Assembly (NCBI RefSeq): GCF_048544455.1 | Contig: NC_133538.1 | Location: 18,185,469 to 18,249,468 of the forward strand | From: Silene latifolia | Lineage: Eukaryota; Streptophyta; Magnoliopsida; Caryophyllales; Caryophyllaceae | Direction of reading: 5' to 3' | DNA: 64,000 nucleotides | Shown: positions 63,946 through 64,000 of the stretch, one piece after another | Position numbering within the stretch: position 1 is the stretch's first letter | Layout of the letters: every line of letters starts with the position of its first letter | The notes under the pieces: generated by a model | Database searches by the model: none | Seen by the model: the letters and a program-made list of their open reading frames with translations, nothing else | What the model was told of the DNA's origin: nothing | Program-made: the position numbers and the translations under genes

Positions 63946-64000
63946 GGGGGTGTTTGGTTCAAGCAATTATGGTATGAGGTATGGGTTTGGAATGACTCAT
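63946..64000 (+). mobile_element. start of a Tourist-like MITE, cut by the window edge
   Basis: GGGGGTGTTTGGTTCAAGCA follows a TTA (63943-63945), the same terminal type as the MITE at 62765. Confidence 0.6.

Overview
This is plant nuclear DNA: intron-rich genes, stacked LTR retrotransposons primed by plant tRNAs, MULE, MITE and Helitron-type remnants, and long AT-rich stretches. Caryophyllales is a guess from the general look of the repeats and cannot be proven from this window. It is mostly transposon. The one clearly intact, functional-looking gene is a four-exon MBF1 transcriptional coactivator (41179-44269, minus strand).

Layout. 1-14111: nested retrotransposons on the minus strand. Athila-like element A (1-3402) sits inside the reverse transcriptase of Athila-like element B (3403-8467), which sits inside a decayed Copia element (8468-10888); a third Athila-like element, C (11605-14111), keeps a gag-like frame and an LTR. 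All three Athila-like LTRs abut a tRNA-Asp primer-binding site. 14112-15850: a tandem array and a small inverted-repeat element. 18100-28900: a low-complexity, gene-like region with exon fragments of unrelated genes (an alanyl-tRNA synthetase exon, two exons of a coclaurine N-methyltransferase-like gene) and a nearly intact seven-exon RPA-like gene with one premature stop. This mix suggests a gene-capturing Helitron.

28884-38587: the most unusual part. Three elements of 2.7-3.6 kb lie end to end, separated and bounded by (TA)n tracts. They share related terminal inverted repeats, and each is filled with minisatellites of 21-22 bp period (plus a roughly 104-bp higher unit). Two of them form an inverted pair about a (TA)n centre. 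38745-39152 is an unrecognised 135-aa frame. 39863-40690 is a dead LINE tail. 45290-46573 is a solo LTR with a target-site duplication.

48701-62299: a MULE with about 415-bp terminal inverted repeats, each holding six copies of a 23-bp palindrome. It lies between ATT microsatellites and carries a decayed transposase and a plant-mobile-domain (PMD) gene. A 7.57-kb non-autonomous LTR element (D, 50012-57584) with a perfect 5-bp duplication has split the PMD gene. The right end holds a Helitron-like 3' hairpin and two Tourist-like MITEs, the last cut by the window edge.

A thread through the window: LTR elements of different families (A, B, the solo LTR and D) all carry clusters of short palindromes of the form TCGNNCGA, in LTRs and also in coding or internal regions.
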